Positions 25,941 to 35,416 are shown, counted from the stretch's first letter. The stretch: DNA of 64,000 bases from Enterococcus_I eurekensis (GCF_042654605.1 NZ_JBHSGT010000017.1:1-64000); one strand, 5' to 3'. Numbers and translations: made by a program. Notes: generated by a model from the sequence alone, not told the origin.

Positions 25941-26498
25941 ATGCGAGTAATTTCAGGAGATTATCGTGGTAGAAGATTAAAAAGCTTATCTGGTGACAAT
26001 ACACGACCAACTAGTGATAAAGTGAAAGAATCGATTTTTAATATGATTGGTCCGTATTTTAATGGTGGGGAGGTCTTGGATCTTTTTGCTGGCAGTGGTG
26101 GTCTTGCAATTGAAGCCGTCTCACGCGGCATGGATCACGCGGTTTGCGTTGATCGAAACTATCAAGCGATAAATGTTATTAAAGAAAACATTCAGATTAT
26201 AAAAGAAATAGAAAAATTTGAAGTTATTAAAGGCGATGCGAAGCAAGTCATTCAGCGTTTAGCAATCAATGGTAGAGTCTTTGATTTAGTTTTCTTAGAC
26301 CCGCCATACGCTCAACAAGCGGTTGTCGAAGATTTAGAGAAAATGTTAGCAACTAAGATGATTGCTTCAAATGCTCTGATTGTCTGTGAAACAGATAAAA
26401 AATTTGAATTACCGGAAAAAATAGGTACACTAGAACAAACACGTCGCCAGGTCTACGGCTTAGCAGCGATTACGATTTACCGAAATGAGGAACAATAA
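25941..26498 (+). CDS. rsmD: 16S rRNA (guanine(966)-N(2))-methyltransferase
   Basis: Methylates G966 of 16S rRNA. The 185-aa Rossmann methyltransferase has MRVISGDYRGRRL, RPTSDKVKESIFNM, the SAM-binding EVLDLFAGSGGLAIEA and the catalytic VFLDPPYAQ. ATG 25941 is chosen because GAGGAG (25927-25932) lies 8 nt upstream; GTG 25932 overlaps that site. The stop overlaps the coaD start by one base. Confidence 0.93.
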   Translation: MRVISGDYRGRRLKSLSGDNTRPTSDKVKESIFNMIGPYFNGGEVLDLFAGSGGLAIEAVSRGMDHAVCVDRNYQAINVIKENIQIIKEIEKFEVIKGDAKQVIQRLAINGRVFDLVFLDPPYAQQAVVEDLEKMLATKMIASNALIVCETDKKFELPEKIGTLEQTRRQVYGLAAITIYRNEEQ

Positions 26499-26986
26499 TG
26501 AAAAAAATTGCTTTATTCCCAGGAAGTTTTGATCCTTTAACAATGGGACACCTAGACACAATTCGTCGTGGCGCAAAATTATTTGATGAATTAATTATCG
26601 GTGTTTTTGTAAATAGTAATAAAAAAATTTTCTTTACAGCAGAAGAAAAAGTTCAATTAATTGAAGAAGCGGTTAAGGACATTCCAAATGTACGTGTCGT
26701 TTTTCAAGAAACAGAACTGACGGTGGTAACCGCGAAACGCTTAGGTGCTTCAATTTTACTTCGTGGTATTCGTAGCATGAAAGATTATGAGTATGAACGG
26801 GATATTATGGAAATGAATTATCATTTAGATCCGGAAATCGAAACAGTTTTCTTATTAGCTCGCTCGAAGTACAATCATATTAGTTCAAGTTTATTAAAAG
26901 AAGTCCTATTGTTTGATGGGGATGTTAAACCGTACTTACCAGAAAATGTTTATCAATTAATGATGAAGAAGCGTGATGCTAAATGA
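26498..26986 (+). CDS. coaD: Phosphopantetheine adenylyltransferase
   Basis: Penultimate step of coenzyme A synthesis: 4'-phosphopantetheine plus ATP gives dephospho-CoA. The 162-aa nucleotidyltransferase has FPGSFDPLTMGHLD with the (H/T)xGH signature, RGIRSMKDYEYERDIMEMN and ISSSLLKEV. It is coupled to rsmD by a one-base overlap and to sepM by a four-base overlap. The last CoA enzyme, coaE, is at 39.0 kb in this window. Confidence 0.96.
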   Translation: MKKIALFPGSFDPLTMGHLDTIRRGAKLFDELIIGVFVNSNKKIFFTAEEKVQLIEEAVKDIPNVRVVFQETELTVVTAKRLGASILLRGIRSMKDYEYERDIMEMNYHLDPEIETVFLLARSKYNHISSSLLKEVLLFDGDVKPYLPENVYQLMMKKRDAK

Positions 26987-28026
26987 AGAAAAAATTTTCA
27001 GTCAAATATTTACTATTACTAATCGTAGCAATTTTTATTGCGGCTAGTGTTTTTTTACCAGTTCCATACTTTATTCAAAGACCAGGTTCGACTGTACCTT
27101 TGGCTGAATTAGTGACGGTCAATGGGCAAGAAGATGATGCTCCAGGATCGTATTCATTGACCTCAGTTGGCGTTTACCAAGGAACCGCTTTACGTCTTTT
27201 ACAAGCCAAATTTGACCCTTTTTCTGAAATAATCAGTGAAGAAGAAATGTTTGGAGGGGCAACGAGTGAAGAATACAATCAAATGCAAGAGTATTTTATG
27301 ACCTCATCACAAAACAGTGCAATTGAGCAGGCCTTAAAACTAGCTGATAAGCCGTATCATTTTGAATTTAAAGGGGTCTATGTGATGCATATTGATCCTG
27401 CTTCAGATTTTATCGACAAGTTAGCGGTGGGTGATACGGTTGTCGAAGTCGATGGGAAACAATTTGAAAGTTCACAAGAATTTATGGATTATGTTCAAAA
27501 TAAAAAAGTTGGCGATACGGTTATGATTAAATTCTTACGTAATGGTAGCGAAAATAAAGCTAGTGGACAATTAATCGAGTTACCCAGTAATCAAAAGGCA
27601 GGCATCGGTATTAGTCTAGTTGATCACACTGCCATTTCTTCAGATGAGAAGATTGAGTTTCATGTTGAAAATATTGGCGGTCCTTCTGCAGGACTGATGT
27701 TTACTTTACAAATCTATGATCAACTGGTTGAAGCTGATTTGCGTAAAGGACGTAAAATTGCAGGAACGGGCACGATGAACTTAGATGGAACAGTCGGTCG
27801 AATCGGTGGAATTGATAAAAAAATTGCAAGTGCGGCCCAAGAAGGAACGGAAATCTTCTTTGCACCAGACGATCCAATTACGGATGAGATGAAAAAAGAC
27901 TTTCCAGGAATTCAATCTAACTATCAAGAGGCGAAGGATGCTTTAGAAAAATTAGATTCAAATATGAAAATTGTGCCAGTTAAAACCTTAAAAGATGCCG
28001 TTGATTATTTAGTGAATAATCCATAA
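26983..28026 (+). CDS. sepM: SepM/YlbL family Lon-like S16 protease with PDZ domain
   Basis: Membrane-anchored serine protease facing outward. The 347-aa protein has an N-terminal membrane segment (about 8-25), a PDZ domain (about 125-205, MHIDPASDFIDKLAVGD) and a C-terminal Lon-type proteolytic domain with the catalytic Ser235 in GGPSAGLMFTL and Lys280 in GGIDKK. In streptococci SepM trims the competence peptide; its substrate here is unknown. It overlaps coaD by 4 nt, and the Bacillus homologue ylbL is also near coaD. Confidence 0.9.
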   Translation: MKKKFSVKYLLLLIVAIFIAASVFLPVPYFIQRPGSTVPLAELVTVNGQEDDAPGSYSLTSVGVYQGTALRLLQAKFDPFSEIISEEEMFGGATSEEYNQMQEYFMTSSQNSAIEQALKLADKPYHFEFKGVYVMHIDPASDFIDKLAVGDTVVEVDGKQFESSQEFMDYVQNKKVGDTVMIKFLRNGSENKASGQLIELPSNQKAGIGISLVDHTAISSDEKIEFHVENIGGPSAGLMFTLQIYDQLVEADLRKGRKIAGTGTMNLDGTVGRIGGIDKKIASAAQEGTEIFFAPDDPITDEMKKDFPGIQSNYQEAKDALEKLDSNMKIVPVKTLKDAVDYLVNNP

Positions 28027-28036
28027 GTAAGAAGAC

Positions 28037-28076
28037 AAAAAAGAGTCCGACTTTTTAGCTCGGACTCTTTTTTTTT
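28037..28076. terminator. Bidirectional terminator between sepM and the VOC gene
   Basis: AAAAAAGAGTCCGA and TCGGACTCTTTTTT form a long stem around a short loop. A and T runs on both sides serve sepM (+) and the convergent gene (-). Confidence 0.9.
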
Positions 28077-28090
28077 GAAAAATAAGATCT

Positions 28091-28492
28091 CTACTCCATT
28101 TGCATCCAAGAAGGTTCTAAAGAGTTGCCATCTGGATCTTGAACTTCTAAACCATACATTATACTTTCAGGTATACCCATGTCGACATGGTGAACGGATC
28201 CACCATTTTCTTCGGCTTTTTTACCAAAAGCTTTGACGGCATCAACGCTATCTAAACTAAAAGCAATCAGTGCACCACTGACTTTTTGTGTATCGGCAAT
28301 TTCTTTGTCTTTTATAAATTTGCGATAAAAATTATGGGTCAAGAGCATAATCCAAAAAGTATCATCCCAAACCATAGAGGCGGCATTATCATCAGAAAAT
28401 TCTTTGTTTTGTTGAAAACCTAAAGCCGTGTAAAATTCAATTGAGCGTGATAAATCAGTGACGGGGAAATTAACAAATACCATTGCTGCCAT
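28091..28492 (-). CDS. VOC family protein (glyoxalase/bleomycin-resistance fold)
   Basis: The 133-aa protein has two beta-alpha-beta-beta-beta repeats of the vicinal oxygen chelate fold: VNFPVTDLSRSIEFYTALGF at the N-terminus and GLEVQDPDGNSLEPSW at the C-terminus. This branch is annotated as glyoxalase-like with unknown substrate; key metal ligands are not certain. AGAGGA precedes the ATG on the minus strand. It stands alone and converges on sepM. Confidence 0.75.
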   Translation of the reverse strand: MAAMVFVNFPVTDLSRSIEFYTALGFQQNKEFSDDNAASMVWDDTFWIMLLTHNFYRKFIKDKEIADTQKVSGALIAFSLDSVDAVKAFGKKAEENGGSVHHVDMGIPESIMYGLEVQDPDGNSLEPSWMQME

Positions 28493-28782
28493 GGTGATTC
28501 CTCTTTTCTAATTTTATTTTACAAAGCAATTATTGCATGTGTTTCTTTTAACTGTCCATTTTAGGGGCTTAGGAAACGGCCCATAAATTTTTATTGACAA
28601 CGGTTTGCTAAAAAATTCGGTGTCTGAAGGAAATCAATGTTAAATCATAAGATAGTTTGATTGACTTAACCGGACTGTAATTGTGGTATTTTCTACGCGT
28701 TGAATAACTTGGACTCTCTTCTTTTTTAGTGTTTATCTGTTGGCATTATATGGTATAATTTCTTTTGAGGAGTGTGAATATA
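28493..28782. other. Divergent intergenic region with the DUF1149 promoter
   Basis: About 290 nt between two divergent genes. An extended -10 TGG-TATAAT (28751-28759) serves the plus strand gene. A TTGACA at about 28593 lacks a matching -10. The stretch around 28650 contains AGTTTGATTGAC, a partial resemblance to a FabT box that I do not count as a site. Nothing else was seen. Confidence 0.5.
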
Positions 28783-29169
28783 TTGGAACTTAAAAGACAA
28801 CAACCAATTGTAGAAGCGTACCATTTTGATATGCGTGATCCAAAAAATACAGAAGCAAAAACAAAGATTAACGTGGGGTTTGCGCCGTTTCCTGCACCTG
28901 ATGAAAATTATCCAAAAGAAAATAGTATTTTAGCAGCGCGTTTGCAATTTGAAGTCGTTTTCCCAGACTTTATTATTAGTGGTGCAATCGGCCAAATTAA
29001 TCATTTTATCAACCGTAAAGTAACGAAACAAGAAGATTTAACTCAAGAAGAAGGCAATACACTTGTAGCGCCGTTATTTGATATGTTACAACGCCTAACG
29101 TATGAAATGACAGAAATTGTAACGGATCAACCAGGAATTAATTTAAACTTCAGTCAAGAAGGGGAATAG
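28783..29169 (+). CDS. DUF1149 family protein
   Basis: Cytoplasmic 128-aa protein of unknown function, typical of Lactobacillales. It has the pattern VEAYHFDMRDP, an acidic middle, RLQFEVVFPDFIISGAIGQ and a C-terminal ITD-like strand; the overall two-layer pattern resembles the SecB chaperone fold, which is only a suggestion. The start is TTG 28783 with GAGGAG 10 nt upstream. It is followed after 9 nt by a VOC protein gene, probably in one transcript. Confidence 0.75.
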   Translation: MELKRQQPIVEAYHFDMRDPKNTEAKTKINVGFAPFPAPDENYPKENSILAARLQFEVVFPDFIISGAIGQINHFINRKVTKQEDLTQEEGNTLVAPLFDMLQRLTYEMTEIVTDQPGINLNFSQEGE

Positions 29170-29178
29170 GAGACAATT

Positions 29179-29559
29179 ATGTTTTCAAATAAAATTCAAT
29201 TAATGCTTTACGTGGATGATGTCGTAAAAGCACGTGATTTTTGGCTAAGTTTGGATTTCACGCTTGTAGAGGAACAAGAAATGGACGGCACGCTAGTCGT
29301 TGAAGTGGCCTTAGCAGGTGACAGCCAAGTTCATTTTGTTATTTATGATCGCGAATTCATTGAAAAACATTCGCCTGAAGTGGCAACAAATTCACCATCA
29401 CTGATGTTTTTCACCGATGATATTTTTGGACTGTATAAAAAAGTTCAAGCACAAGGTGTGAACCTAGGCGAGATGGTTCAATTATCGGATCAATTGGTCT
29501 TTAACTTTTCAGACACCGACGGTCATTTCTTTGCTGTAACTGGCAAAGCCAAAGAATAG
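29179..29559 (+). CDS. VOC family protein
   Basis: The 126-aa vicinal-oxygen-chelate protein begins IQLMLYVDDVVKARDFWLSL and ends FNFSDTDGHFFAVTG. It is a distant relative of the minus-strand VOC protein at 28.1 kb. The substrate is unknown. AGGAG lies before ATG 29179, directly after DUF1149, so the pair forms a small operon ended by a terminator. Confidence 0.75.
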   Translation: MFSNKIQLMLYVDDVVKARDFWLSLDFTLVEEQEMDGTLVVEVALAGDSQVHFVIYDREFIEKHSPEVATNSPSLMFFTDDIFGLYKKVQAQGVNLGEMVQLSDQLVFNFSDTDGHFFAVTGKAKE

Positions 29560-29565
29560 TCAGTT

Positions 29566-29671
29566 AAAAACTGAACCACGACAATTTCTGGTTGAATTGC
29601 CCGACAATCGCGAGACGTTGCTAACGAATCGCTAAGGGAATCAAACGAGAGAGAAGTGGCTCAGTTTTTTT
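29566..29671 (+). terminator. Terminator with long insert
   Basis: AAAACTGAACCAC (29567-29579) pairs with GTGGCTCAGTTTT (29656-29668), with one internal mismatch, then a T run. About 75 nt lie between the arms. Confidence 0.6.
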
Positions 29672-29694
29672 GTATTTACTAGGAGGTGTAATCA

Positions 29695-30429
29695 ATGAAA
29701 ACGTATGTCTATGTATTGAGCGATATCCATGGTCAACTCGATCTTTTTGAAAAATTATTAGAAGATTTTGATCCAGTTAATCACCAGCTTGTTTTAATTG
29801 GTGATTTAAACGACCGTGGTCCAAAGAGTAAAGCGTGTTTTTTAAAAGGCAAAGAGTTGGTTGAAAAATATCAAGCTATTTATTTACGTGGCAATCACGA
29901 AGATTATTTTTTGAAATTCTTAGCGAATCCTGAAGAGGTGGCGGATAGGTATTGGCTGAATGGGGGTCGTGAGACGATTAATAGCTTGTTACATCCAGGA
30001 GCAACGGAAGAATACTCACCGACAGAAATGGCAATGATGATGCGTGGACACTATAAAGAGCTAATCGAATTTTTAAAAAATTTGCCTTACTATTTTGAAT
30101 GGGGTAAGTATCTTTTTGTACATGCAGGAGTTAATTTAGCTCTTAAAGACTGGCATCAAACGACACCACGAGAACTTATGTGGATTCGTGACGATTTCCA
30201 TCAAGGAGTCAATCATACTGGAAAAACGATTGTCTTTGGCCATACGATTACACCTAGCTTACACGGTGACAATCGAACAACGGATCTATGGTTTTCTGAT
30301 AATAAAATTGGTATTGATGGTGGGGCCATTTATGGCGGTTCGGTTCATGGTGTGATTTTCGATAAAAAAGGCATTGTGCAAGATATTGAATATCAAAAAA
30401 TGACTGCATCATGGAATCCTAATCAATAG
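29695..30429 (+). CDS. Calcineurin-like metallophosphatase (Ser/Thr phosphatase / PrpE-ApaH type)
   Basis: Two-metal phosphoesterase of 244 aa. The five family motifs are present: SDIHGQ, GDLNDRGP, RGNHED, FVHAGVN and FGHT. Possible substrates include phosphoproteins and dinucleoside polyphosphates; the sequence does not decide. AGGAGG precedes ATG 29695. It lies 18 nt before tex and may be co-transcribed with it. Confidence 0.85.
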   Translation: MKTYVYVLSDIHGQLDLFEKLLEDFDPVNHQLVLIGDLNDRGPKSKACFLKGKELVEKYQAIYLRGNHEDYFLKFLANPEEVADRYWLNGGRETINSLLHPGATEEYSPTEMAMMMRGHYKELIEFLKNLPYYFEWGKYLFVHAGVNLALKDWHQTTPRELMWIRDDFHQGVNHTGKTIVFGHTITPSLHGDNRTTDLWFSDNKIGIDGGAIYGGSVHGVIFDKKGIVQDIEYQKMTASWNPNQ

Positions 30430-30447
30430 AAAGAAAAGAGTGAGTAT

Positions 30448-32634
30448 ATGGCAATCGAGACAAATCAACAGATTATTCAATTATTAATTAAAGAATTACC
30501 ACAATATAAATCGAGTCAAATTAAGACAGTTCTAGCGTTATTACATGAGGGGAATACGGTTCCCTTTATCGCACGCTATCGAAAAGAAATGACAGACGCG
30601 CTCGACGAAGTTCAGATTCGTGAAATTGAAGAGCGATATAATTATTTAGAAAACTTAGAAAAACGTAAATCAGAAGTTTTACGGATTATAGAAGAACAGG
30701 AAAAATTGACCCCTGAACTTGAAAAAGCGATTCAAAAGGCGGTTAAATTACAAGAGGTCGAAGATTTATATCGTCCATACAAACAAAAGCGTCGTACAAA
30801 AGCCACAATTGCGAAAGAAAAAGGCTTGGAGCCCTTAGCCAATTGGATTTTAACGTTTCCAACAAGTTCAATTGAAGTGAAAGCCCAGGAATTTTTAACC
30901 GATGAAGTCGTTTCAGTTAAAGACGCGTTGCAAGGAGTCCATGAAATTTTGGCAGAACAAATTGGGGACTCATCGCAGTACCGCACGTGGATTCGTGAGT
31001 ACTTCTTTAAAAAAGGAAGCTATGTTAGTACAGTTAAAGATGAAAAGCTAGATGAGAAAAAAGTTTATGAAATGTACTATGATTTTTCTGAACCGATTCA
31101 AAAAATGGTTTCCCATCGAATTTTAGCGACCAATCGTGGTGAAAAAGAAGGGATTTTAAAAGTTCAGTTGGAAGTTCCAGAAGAATTAATTGAAAATTAC
31201 TTTTATAAACAATTAATCAAAAATCAACAATCAACAGCGGTTCCCTTTGTACAAGCAGCATATCAAGATGCCTACAAACGTTTTATTGCGCCAAGTGTAG
31301 AACGAGAAATTCGAAATGCGTTGACGGAAGAAGCCGATGAACAAGCGATTGGAATTTTTGGTGAAAACTTACGAAATCTATTACTACAGTCTCCACTTAA
31401 AGGCAAAGTCGTTTTAGGTTTTGACCCGGCTTATCGAACTGGTTGTAAATTGGCTGTGATTGATGAGACAGGGAAATTGCTGAACACAACAGTCATTTAT
31501 CCACATGCCTCATCTGAAGCGCGCCATCAAGAAGCACAAAAAACATTCTTGAAATTATTAGAAACGTATCAAGTTGAGATGGTCGCTATCGGCAATGGAA
31601 CGGCTAGTCGGGAATCGGAATTATTTGTGGCGGAATTATTGAAACAAGTCAAAAGAGAAGTATTCTTTGTGATTGTCAATGAGGCCGGAGCATCGGTTTA
31701 TTCAGCGAGTGATGTTGCACGACAAGAGTTTCCCAATCTTCAAGTTGAAGAACGAAGCGCTATTAGCATTGGGCGTCGACTCCAAGACCCATTAGCTGAA
31801 CTTGTAAAAATTGAACCTAAAGCGGTTGGCGTAGGGCAATACCAACATGATGTTTCGCAAAAAAGATTGAATGAACAATTGGACTTTGTAATCGAAACAG
31901 TTGTTAACCAAGTGGGGGTTGATTTAAATACAGCCAGTCCACAGTTACTCGTCCATGTAGCTGGCTTAAATAAAACGACAGCTCAAAATATTTTTAATTA
32001 TCGTGAAGAAAACGGCGCCTTTAACCAACGGAACCAATTAAAGAAAGTTCCTCGATTAGGACCAAAAGCTTATGAACAAGCAGTAGGTTTTTTACGTATC
32101 CCAGATGGAAAAAATATTTTAGATAATACAGGTATTCATCCAGAAAGTTATTCAATTGCTAAAGAAATTTTATCATTAGCTAATGTCGAACTTAAAACGC
32201 TAGGTACGAAAGAAGCGAGCCAAAAATTAAAGGCACTTGTTCCAGCAAATGTCGCTGAAAAGTTAGCAGTCGGACAAGAAACGGTCACAGATATTTTACA
32301 TGCATTGGCTGATCCAGGCCGCGACATGCGTGATTCGATGCCAGCACCATTGTTACGTCAAGATGTCTTATCAATGGAAGATTTAAAAGTTGGTATGGAA
32401 TTAAAAGGAACAATTCGTAATGTCATTGATTTTGGAGCGTTCGTTGATATTGGGGTGAAACAAGACGGTTTAGTCCATCTATCAAAACTTAGTCAAAAGT
32501 TTGTTAAACATCCTAAAGATGTCGTTGCTGTAGGTGACATTGTCAATGTCTGGGTTGAAGGAGTCGACATCGCTAAAGGACGTATTAGTTTAACGATGGT
32601 TGAGCCAAAATCTGAAAAAAAGGGTAAAGCTTAA
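30448..32634 (+). CDS. tex: Tex family RNA-binding transcription accessory protein
   Basis: Cytoplasmic nucleic-acid-binding protein of 728 aa. Order of domains: N-terminal helical region (about 1-200), YqgF-like RNase H fold (about 320-450, VVLGFDPAYRTGCKLAVID), helix-hairpin-helix pair (about 490-560, TASPQLLVHVAGLNKTTAQN), and C-terminal S1 RNA-binding domain (about 650-720, LKGTIRNVIDFGAFVDIGV). Family length is normal. The role in transcription and translation is known only broadly. Confidence 0.93.
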   Translation: MAIETNQQIIQLLIKELPQYKSSQIKTVLALLHEGNTVPFIARYRKEMTDALDEVQIREIEERYNYLENLEKRKSEVLRIIEEQEKLTPELEKAIQKAVKLQEVEDLYRPYKQKRRTKATIAKEKGLEPLANWILTFPTSSIEVKAQEFLTDEVVSVKDALQGVHEILAEQIGDSSQYRTWIREYFFKKGSYVSTVKDEKLDEKKVYEMYYDFSEPIQKMVSHRILATNRGEKEGILKVQLEVPEELIENYFYKQLIKNQQSTAVPFVQAAYQDAYKRFIAPSVEREIRNALTEEADEQAIGIFGENLRNLLLQSPLKGKVVLGFDPAYRTGCKLAVIDETGKLLNTTVIYPHASSEARHQEAQKTFLKLLETYQVEMVAIGNGTASRESELFVAELLKQVKREVFFVIVNEAGASVYSASDVARQEFPNLQVEERSAISIGRRLQDPLAELVKIEPKAVGVGQYQHDVSQKRLNEQLDFVIETVVNQVGVDLNTASPQLLVHVAGLNKTTAQNIFNYREENGAFNQRNQLKKVPRLGPKAYEQAVGFLRIPDGKNILDNTGIHPESYSIAKEILSLANVELKTLGTKEASQKLKALVPANVAEKLAVGQETVTDILHALADPGRDMRDSMPAPLLRQDVLSMEDLKVGMELKGTIRNVIDFGAFVDIGVKQDGLVHLSKLSQKFVKHPKDVVAVGDIVNVWVEGVDIAKGRISLTMVEPKSEKKGKA

Positions 32635-32660
32635 GAGAATATTTTTTTTAAGTAAAAGAA

Positions 32661-32689
32661 TTGCTATTTTCAAGAACATGTAAGATAAT
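32661..32689 (+). promoter_or_regulatory. Promoter of murC
   Basis: TTGCTA (32661-32666), a 17-nt spacer and GATAAT (32684-32689), 65 nt before the chosen start codon. Confidence 0.55.
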
Positions 32690-32753
32690 TGTTAACGTTC
32701 GTAGAAAAGACGATTGTGAAATGAAACCCTTGAGAAATGAGGAAATCAAAATA

Positions 32754-34091
32754 ATGTTTAATAATGAAAATACAATATACCATTTTATTGGAATTAAAGG
32801 CTCTGGTATGAGTTCACTGGCTCTTGTCTTACATGAAAAAGGCTTTAAAGTTCAAGGATCCGACGTTGAAGAGTACTTTTTTACTCAACGTGATTTAGAA
32901 AAAGCAGGAATTCCATTATTTGTTTTTAATAAAGAAAATATTACAGCCGGATTAACCGTGATTGCAGGTAATGCCTTTCCAGATACGCACCCTGAAATTG
33001 TACGTGCGAAAGAATTAGGTTTAGAAGTTATTCGCTATCACAAGTTTTTAGGTGACTTGATTCAAAACTATACAAGTATAGGTGTGACAGGTTCACATGG
33101 GAAAACAAGTACAACTGGTTTGTTGGCGCATGTGTTGTCAGGAATCAAACCGACAAGTTTCTTGATTGGTGATGGTACGGGTCATGGCGATGAATTAGCT
33201 GAATTCTTTGCTTTTGAAGCTTGTGAGTACCGTCGTCATTTCTTAGCTTATTCACCAAATTATGTAATTATGACGAACATCGACTTTGATCATCCAGATT
33301 ATTATGAAAGCATTCAAGATGTTTTCTCGGCTTTCCAATCAATGGCTGAAAATGTCAATAAAGGGATTATTGCTTTTGGAGACGATCCTTATTTACGCCA
33401 ATTAAAAGTCGATGTACCTGTTTATTACTATGGTGTCGAAGAAAATGATGATTTTAGAGCAACTAATATTGAACGTTCAACACAAGGTTCTTCTTTTGAT
33501 GTATCATTTAAAGGTGAACAAATCGGACGTTTCTTAGTGCCTTCTTTTGGCCAACACAACATTAACAATGCGTTGAGCGTGATAGCGGTTTGTTATTTAG
33601 AAGGGTTAGCAATGGAAGCTGTCGCAGCTGAAATGTTAACTTTCAAAGGGGTTAAACGCCGCTTTAGTGAAAAAATCGTGGCTGATATGACAATTGTCGA
33701 TGATTACGCACATCATCCAGCTGAAATCCGTGCAACAATTGATGGCGCTCGTCAAAAATATCCTGACAAAGAAATTATTGCGGTTTTCCAACCACATACG
33801 TTTACAAGAACGATTGCTTTAATGGATGAATTTGCGGAAGCTCTTGATTTAGCCGATAAAGTTTATTTATGTGATATTTTTGGTTCGGCACGTGAATCAC
33901 AAGGTTCTGTCCGAATTGAAGATCTAGGTGAAAAAATTCAAAAAGGCGGACAAGTAATCAAAGAAGACAATGTTTCGCCATTACTTGATCACGGGGATGC
34001 GGTTATGATTTTCATGGGCGCAGGCGATGTTCAAAAATTTGAACGTGCTTATGAAACGTTATTAAGTAACACCACTCGCAATCGCTTATAA
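32754..34091 (+). CDS. murC: UDP-N-acetylmuramate--L-alanine ligase
   Basis: First Mur ligase of peptidoglycan precursor synthesis; adds L-Ala to UDP-MurNAc with ATP. The 445-aa protein has the UDP-binding YHFIGIKGSGMSSLAL, the P-loop GVTGSHGKTSTTG, EACEYRRHF, NIDFDHPDYY and VDDYAHHPAEIRATI. ATG 32754 follows ATGAGGAAATC with about 11 nt spacing and gives the normal family N-terminus; the in-frame ATG 32721 and the start at 32661 (the -35 itself) are less likely. It forms a single-gene unit. Confidence 0.95.
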   Translation: MFNNENTIYHFIGIKGSGMSSLALVLHEKGFKVQGSDVEEYFFTQRDLEKAGIPLFVFNKENITAGLTVIAGNAFPDTHPEIVRAKELGLEVIRYHKFLGDLIQNYTSIGVTGSHGKTSTTGLLAHVLSGIKPTSFLIGDGTGHGDELAEFFAFEACEYRRHFLAYSPNYVIMTNIDFDHPDYYESIQDVFSAFQSMAENVNKGIIAFGDDPYLRQLKVDVPVYYYGVEENDDFRATNIERSTQGSSFDVSFKGEQIGRFLVPSFGQHNINNALSVIAVCYLEGLAMEAVAAEMLTFKGVKRRFSEKIVADMTIVDDYAHHPAEIRATIDGARQKYPDKEIIAVFQPHTFTRTIALMDEFAEALDLADKVYLCDIFGSARESQGSVRIEDLGEKIQKGGQVIKEDNVSPLLDHGDAVMIFMGAGDVQKFERAYETLLSNTTRNRL

Positions 34092-34100
34092 TTTAAAAGA

Positions 34101-34145
34101 AAGCAACCTTTTGAAGTGACCATGCTTCTAGAGGTTGTTTTTTTA
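34101..34145 (+). terminator. Rho-independent terminator of murC
   Basis: CAACCT (34104-34109) pairs with AGGTTG (34132-34137), with an inner GAAG/CTTC pair, followed by a T run. Confidence 0.8.
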
Positions 34146-34209
34146 TATAATATGCTAGTAAATTTAATCGTAAAAACATGAATCTTTTATGAATATTAAC
34201 GTTTCATAC

Positions 34210-34237
34210 TTGCACTTTTGGCTACCTTTGATAAAAT
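34210..34237 (+). promoter_or_regulatory. Promoter of the MaoC-like gene
   Basis: TTGCAC (34210-34215), a 16-nt spacer and TAAAAT (34232-34237). Confidence 0.5.
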
Positions 34238-34269
34238 AATAGATATTATAAACCTTGGGGGTTACTATT

Positions 34270-34728
34270 TTGAATATTGGGAAACCACGTAAAATAGGAA
34301 AAACAATTGAAGAAATCGAAGAAGGCGATTCGTTATCTTTAACAGAAGTAATTGAGGATCAACAAATTTTGCTTTATTTAGGACTAACAAATGATGCTAA
34401 TCCGTTATATATTCAGCATGATTATGCTACTCAAACGGAATTTGAACAACCAATCGTGCCATCGATTATGTTGACTGGAATTATTACAAGTGCCGTTTCG
34501 AAGCACTTGCCAGGACCGGGTTCACATGTTGTTAATTTATCGGTAAATTTTGTCGAACCTGTTTATCATTATGAAACAATCACTTTTACTTTTGAAGTGA
34601 TTAAAGTCGATAAAATGAAAGAGGTCGTAACGATTTCTGTTGAAGCGATGAATGCTTCCGATCATCGTGTACTCGATGCGGTTGTTTTAGTACAACCACC
34701 AAGTCATCAATCTAAGGAGGAGATATAA
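34270..34728 (+). CDS. MaoC-like (R)-hydratase, hotdog fold
   Basis: Predicted enoyl-CoA/ACP hydratase-like protein of 152 aa. The MaoC signature is seen as LGLTNDANPLYI with the catalytic Asp/His region altered (DANPLYIQHDYA), then FEQPIVPSIMLTGIITSAVS and LPGPGSHVVNLSVNFVEPV. The usual hydratase His follows two residues later than usual, so activity is uncertain. The start is TTG 34270 with TTGGGGG 8 nt upstream. The next gene starts at the base after its stop. Confidence 0.75.
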   Translation: MNIGKPRKIGKTIEEIEEGDSLSLTEVIEDQQILLYLGLTNDANPLYIQHDYATQTEFEQPIVPSIMLTGIITSAVSKHLPGPGSHVVNLSVNFVEPVYHYETITFTFEVIKVDKMKEVVTISVEAMNASDHRVLDAVVLVQPPSHQSKEEI

Positions 34729-35406
34729 TTGAATAATACAGCAATTGAAACAAAAGGCTTGAATCAATTTTATTCAAAAGTCTATGGAATTTTTAGTTTA
34801 GGTTTAGCAATTACGGCAATAACAGCGTACTTGGCAATGGGATTTTTCTTTGAACAAACGGTTAGTATTATTTCTGGATTTCCATTTGGTCTAACTGGTT
34901 TATGGATAGTTCAAATTATTTTAGTTTTACTGTTAAGTGCAAAAGCACAGAAAAATCCATCGTTAACAGTTGCGGGCTTTATCGTTTACTCGCTACTTAT
35001 GGGTTTTATCTTGGCAGTTACTTTAGCGGCTTACTCGATGGCTGATGTAGCGAAAGCTTTTGGAGTTGCTAGTATTACTTTTGTTGGGATGTCTATTTTT
35101 GGTGTTATGACTAAAAAAGATTTGACCGGTATGGGTCGTGCAGCGATTGGATTGTTATGGGGTGTTATCGTTGCGACGCTTATTAATTTATTTTTAGGTA
35201 GTGCAGCAATTGATTACTTCTTATCTTATGTTACGGTAATTATTTTCGTTGGTTTAATTGCCTATGATAATCAAAGAATTCGTCACATGTATCAAGCAAC
35301 AATTGGTCAAGACAATACAGGAATTGCAGCTTTTATGGCACTACAATTGTACTTAGACTTTATTAACTTATTCTTGTCATTATTAAGAATTTTTTCAAGA
35401 GACTAA
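34729..35406 (+). CDS. Bax inhibitor-1/YbhL family membrane protein
   Basis: Integral membrane protein of 225 aa with about seven hydrophobic segments. The family features are the N-terminal FYSKVYGIFSLGLAITAITAY (shortened by one when counted as a segment) and the C-terminal segment with IAYDNQRIRHMY and ALQLYLDFINLFLSLLRI. Bacillus YetJ, a relative, is a pH-sensitive calcium leak channel. The start is TTG 34729 with AAGGAGG 8 nt upstream, immediately after the MaoC-like stop codon, so the two are tightly coupled. Confidence 0.88.
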   Translation: MNNTAIETKGLNQFYSKVYGIFSLGLAITAITAYLAMGFFFEQTVSIISGFPFGLTGLWIVQIILVLLLSAKAQKNPSLTVAGFIVYSLLMGFILAVTLAAYSMADVAKAFGVASITFVGMSIFGVMTKKDLTGMGRAAIGLLWGVIVATLINLFLGSAAIDYFLSYVTVIIFVGLIAYDNQRIRHMYQATIGQDNTGIAAFMALQLYLDFINLFLSLLRIFSRD

Positions 35407-35416
35407 AAGATAACAT

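Noticed and set aside
28648..28664. FabT box in the VOC/DUF1149 intergenic region
   Set aside because: AGTTTGATTGAC matches only the left half; the GTCAAA half is missing.
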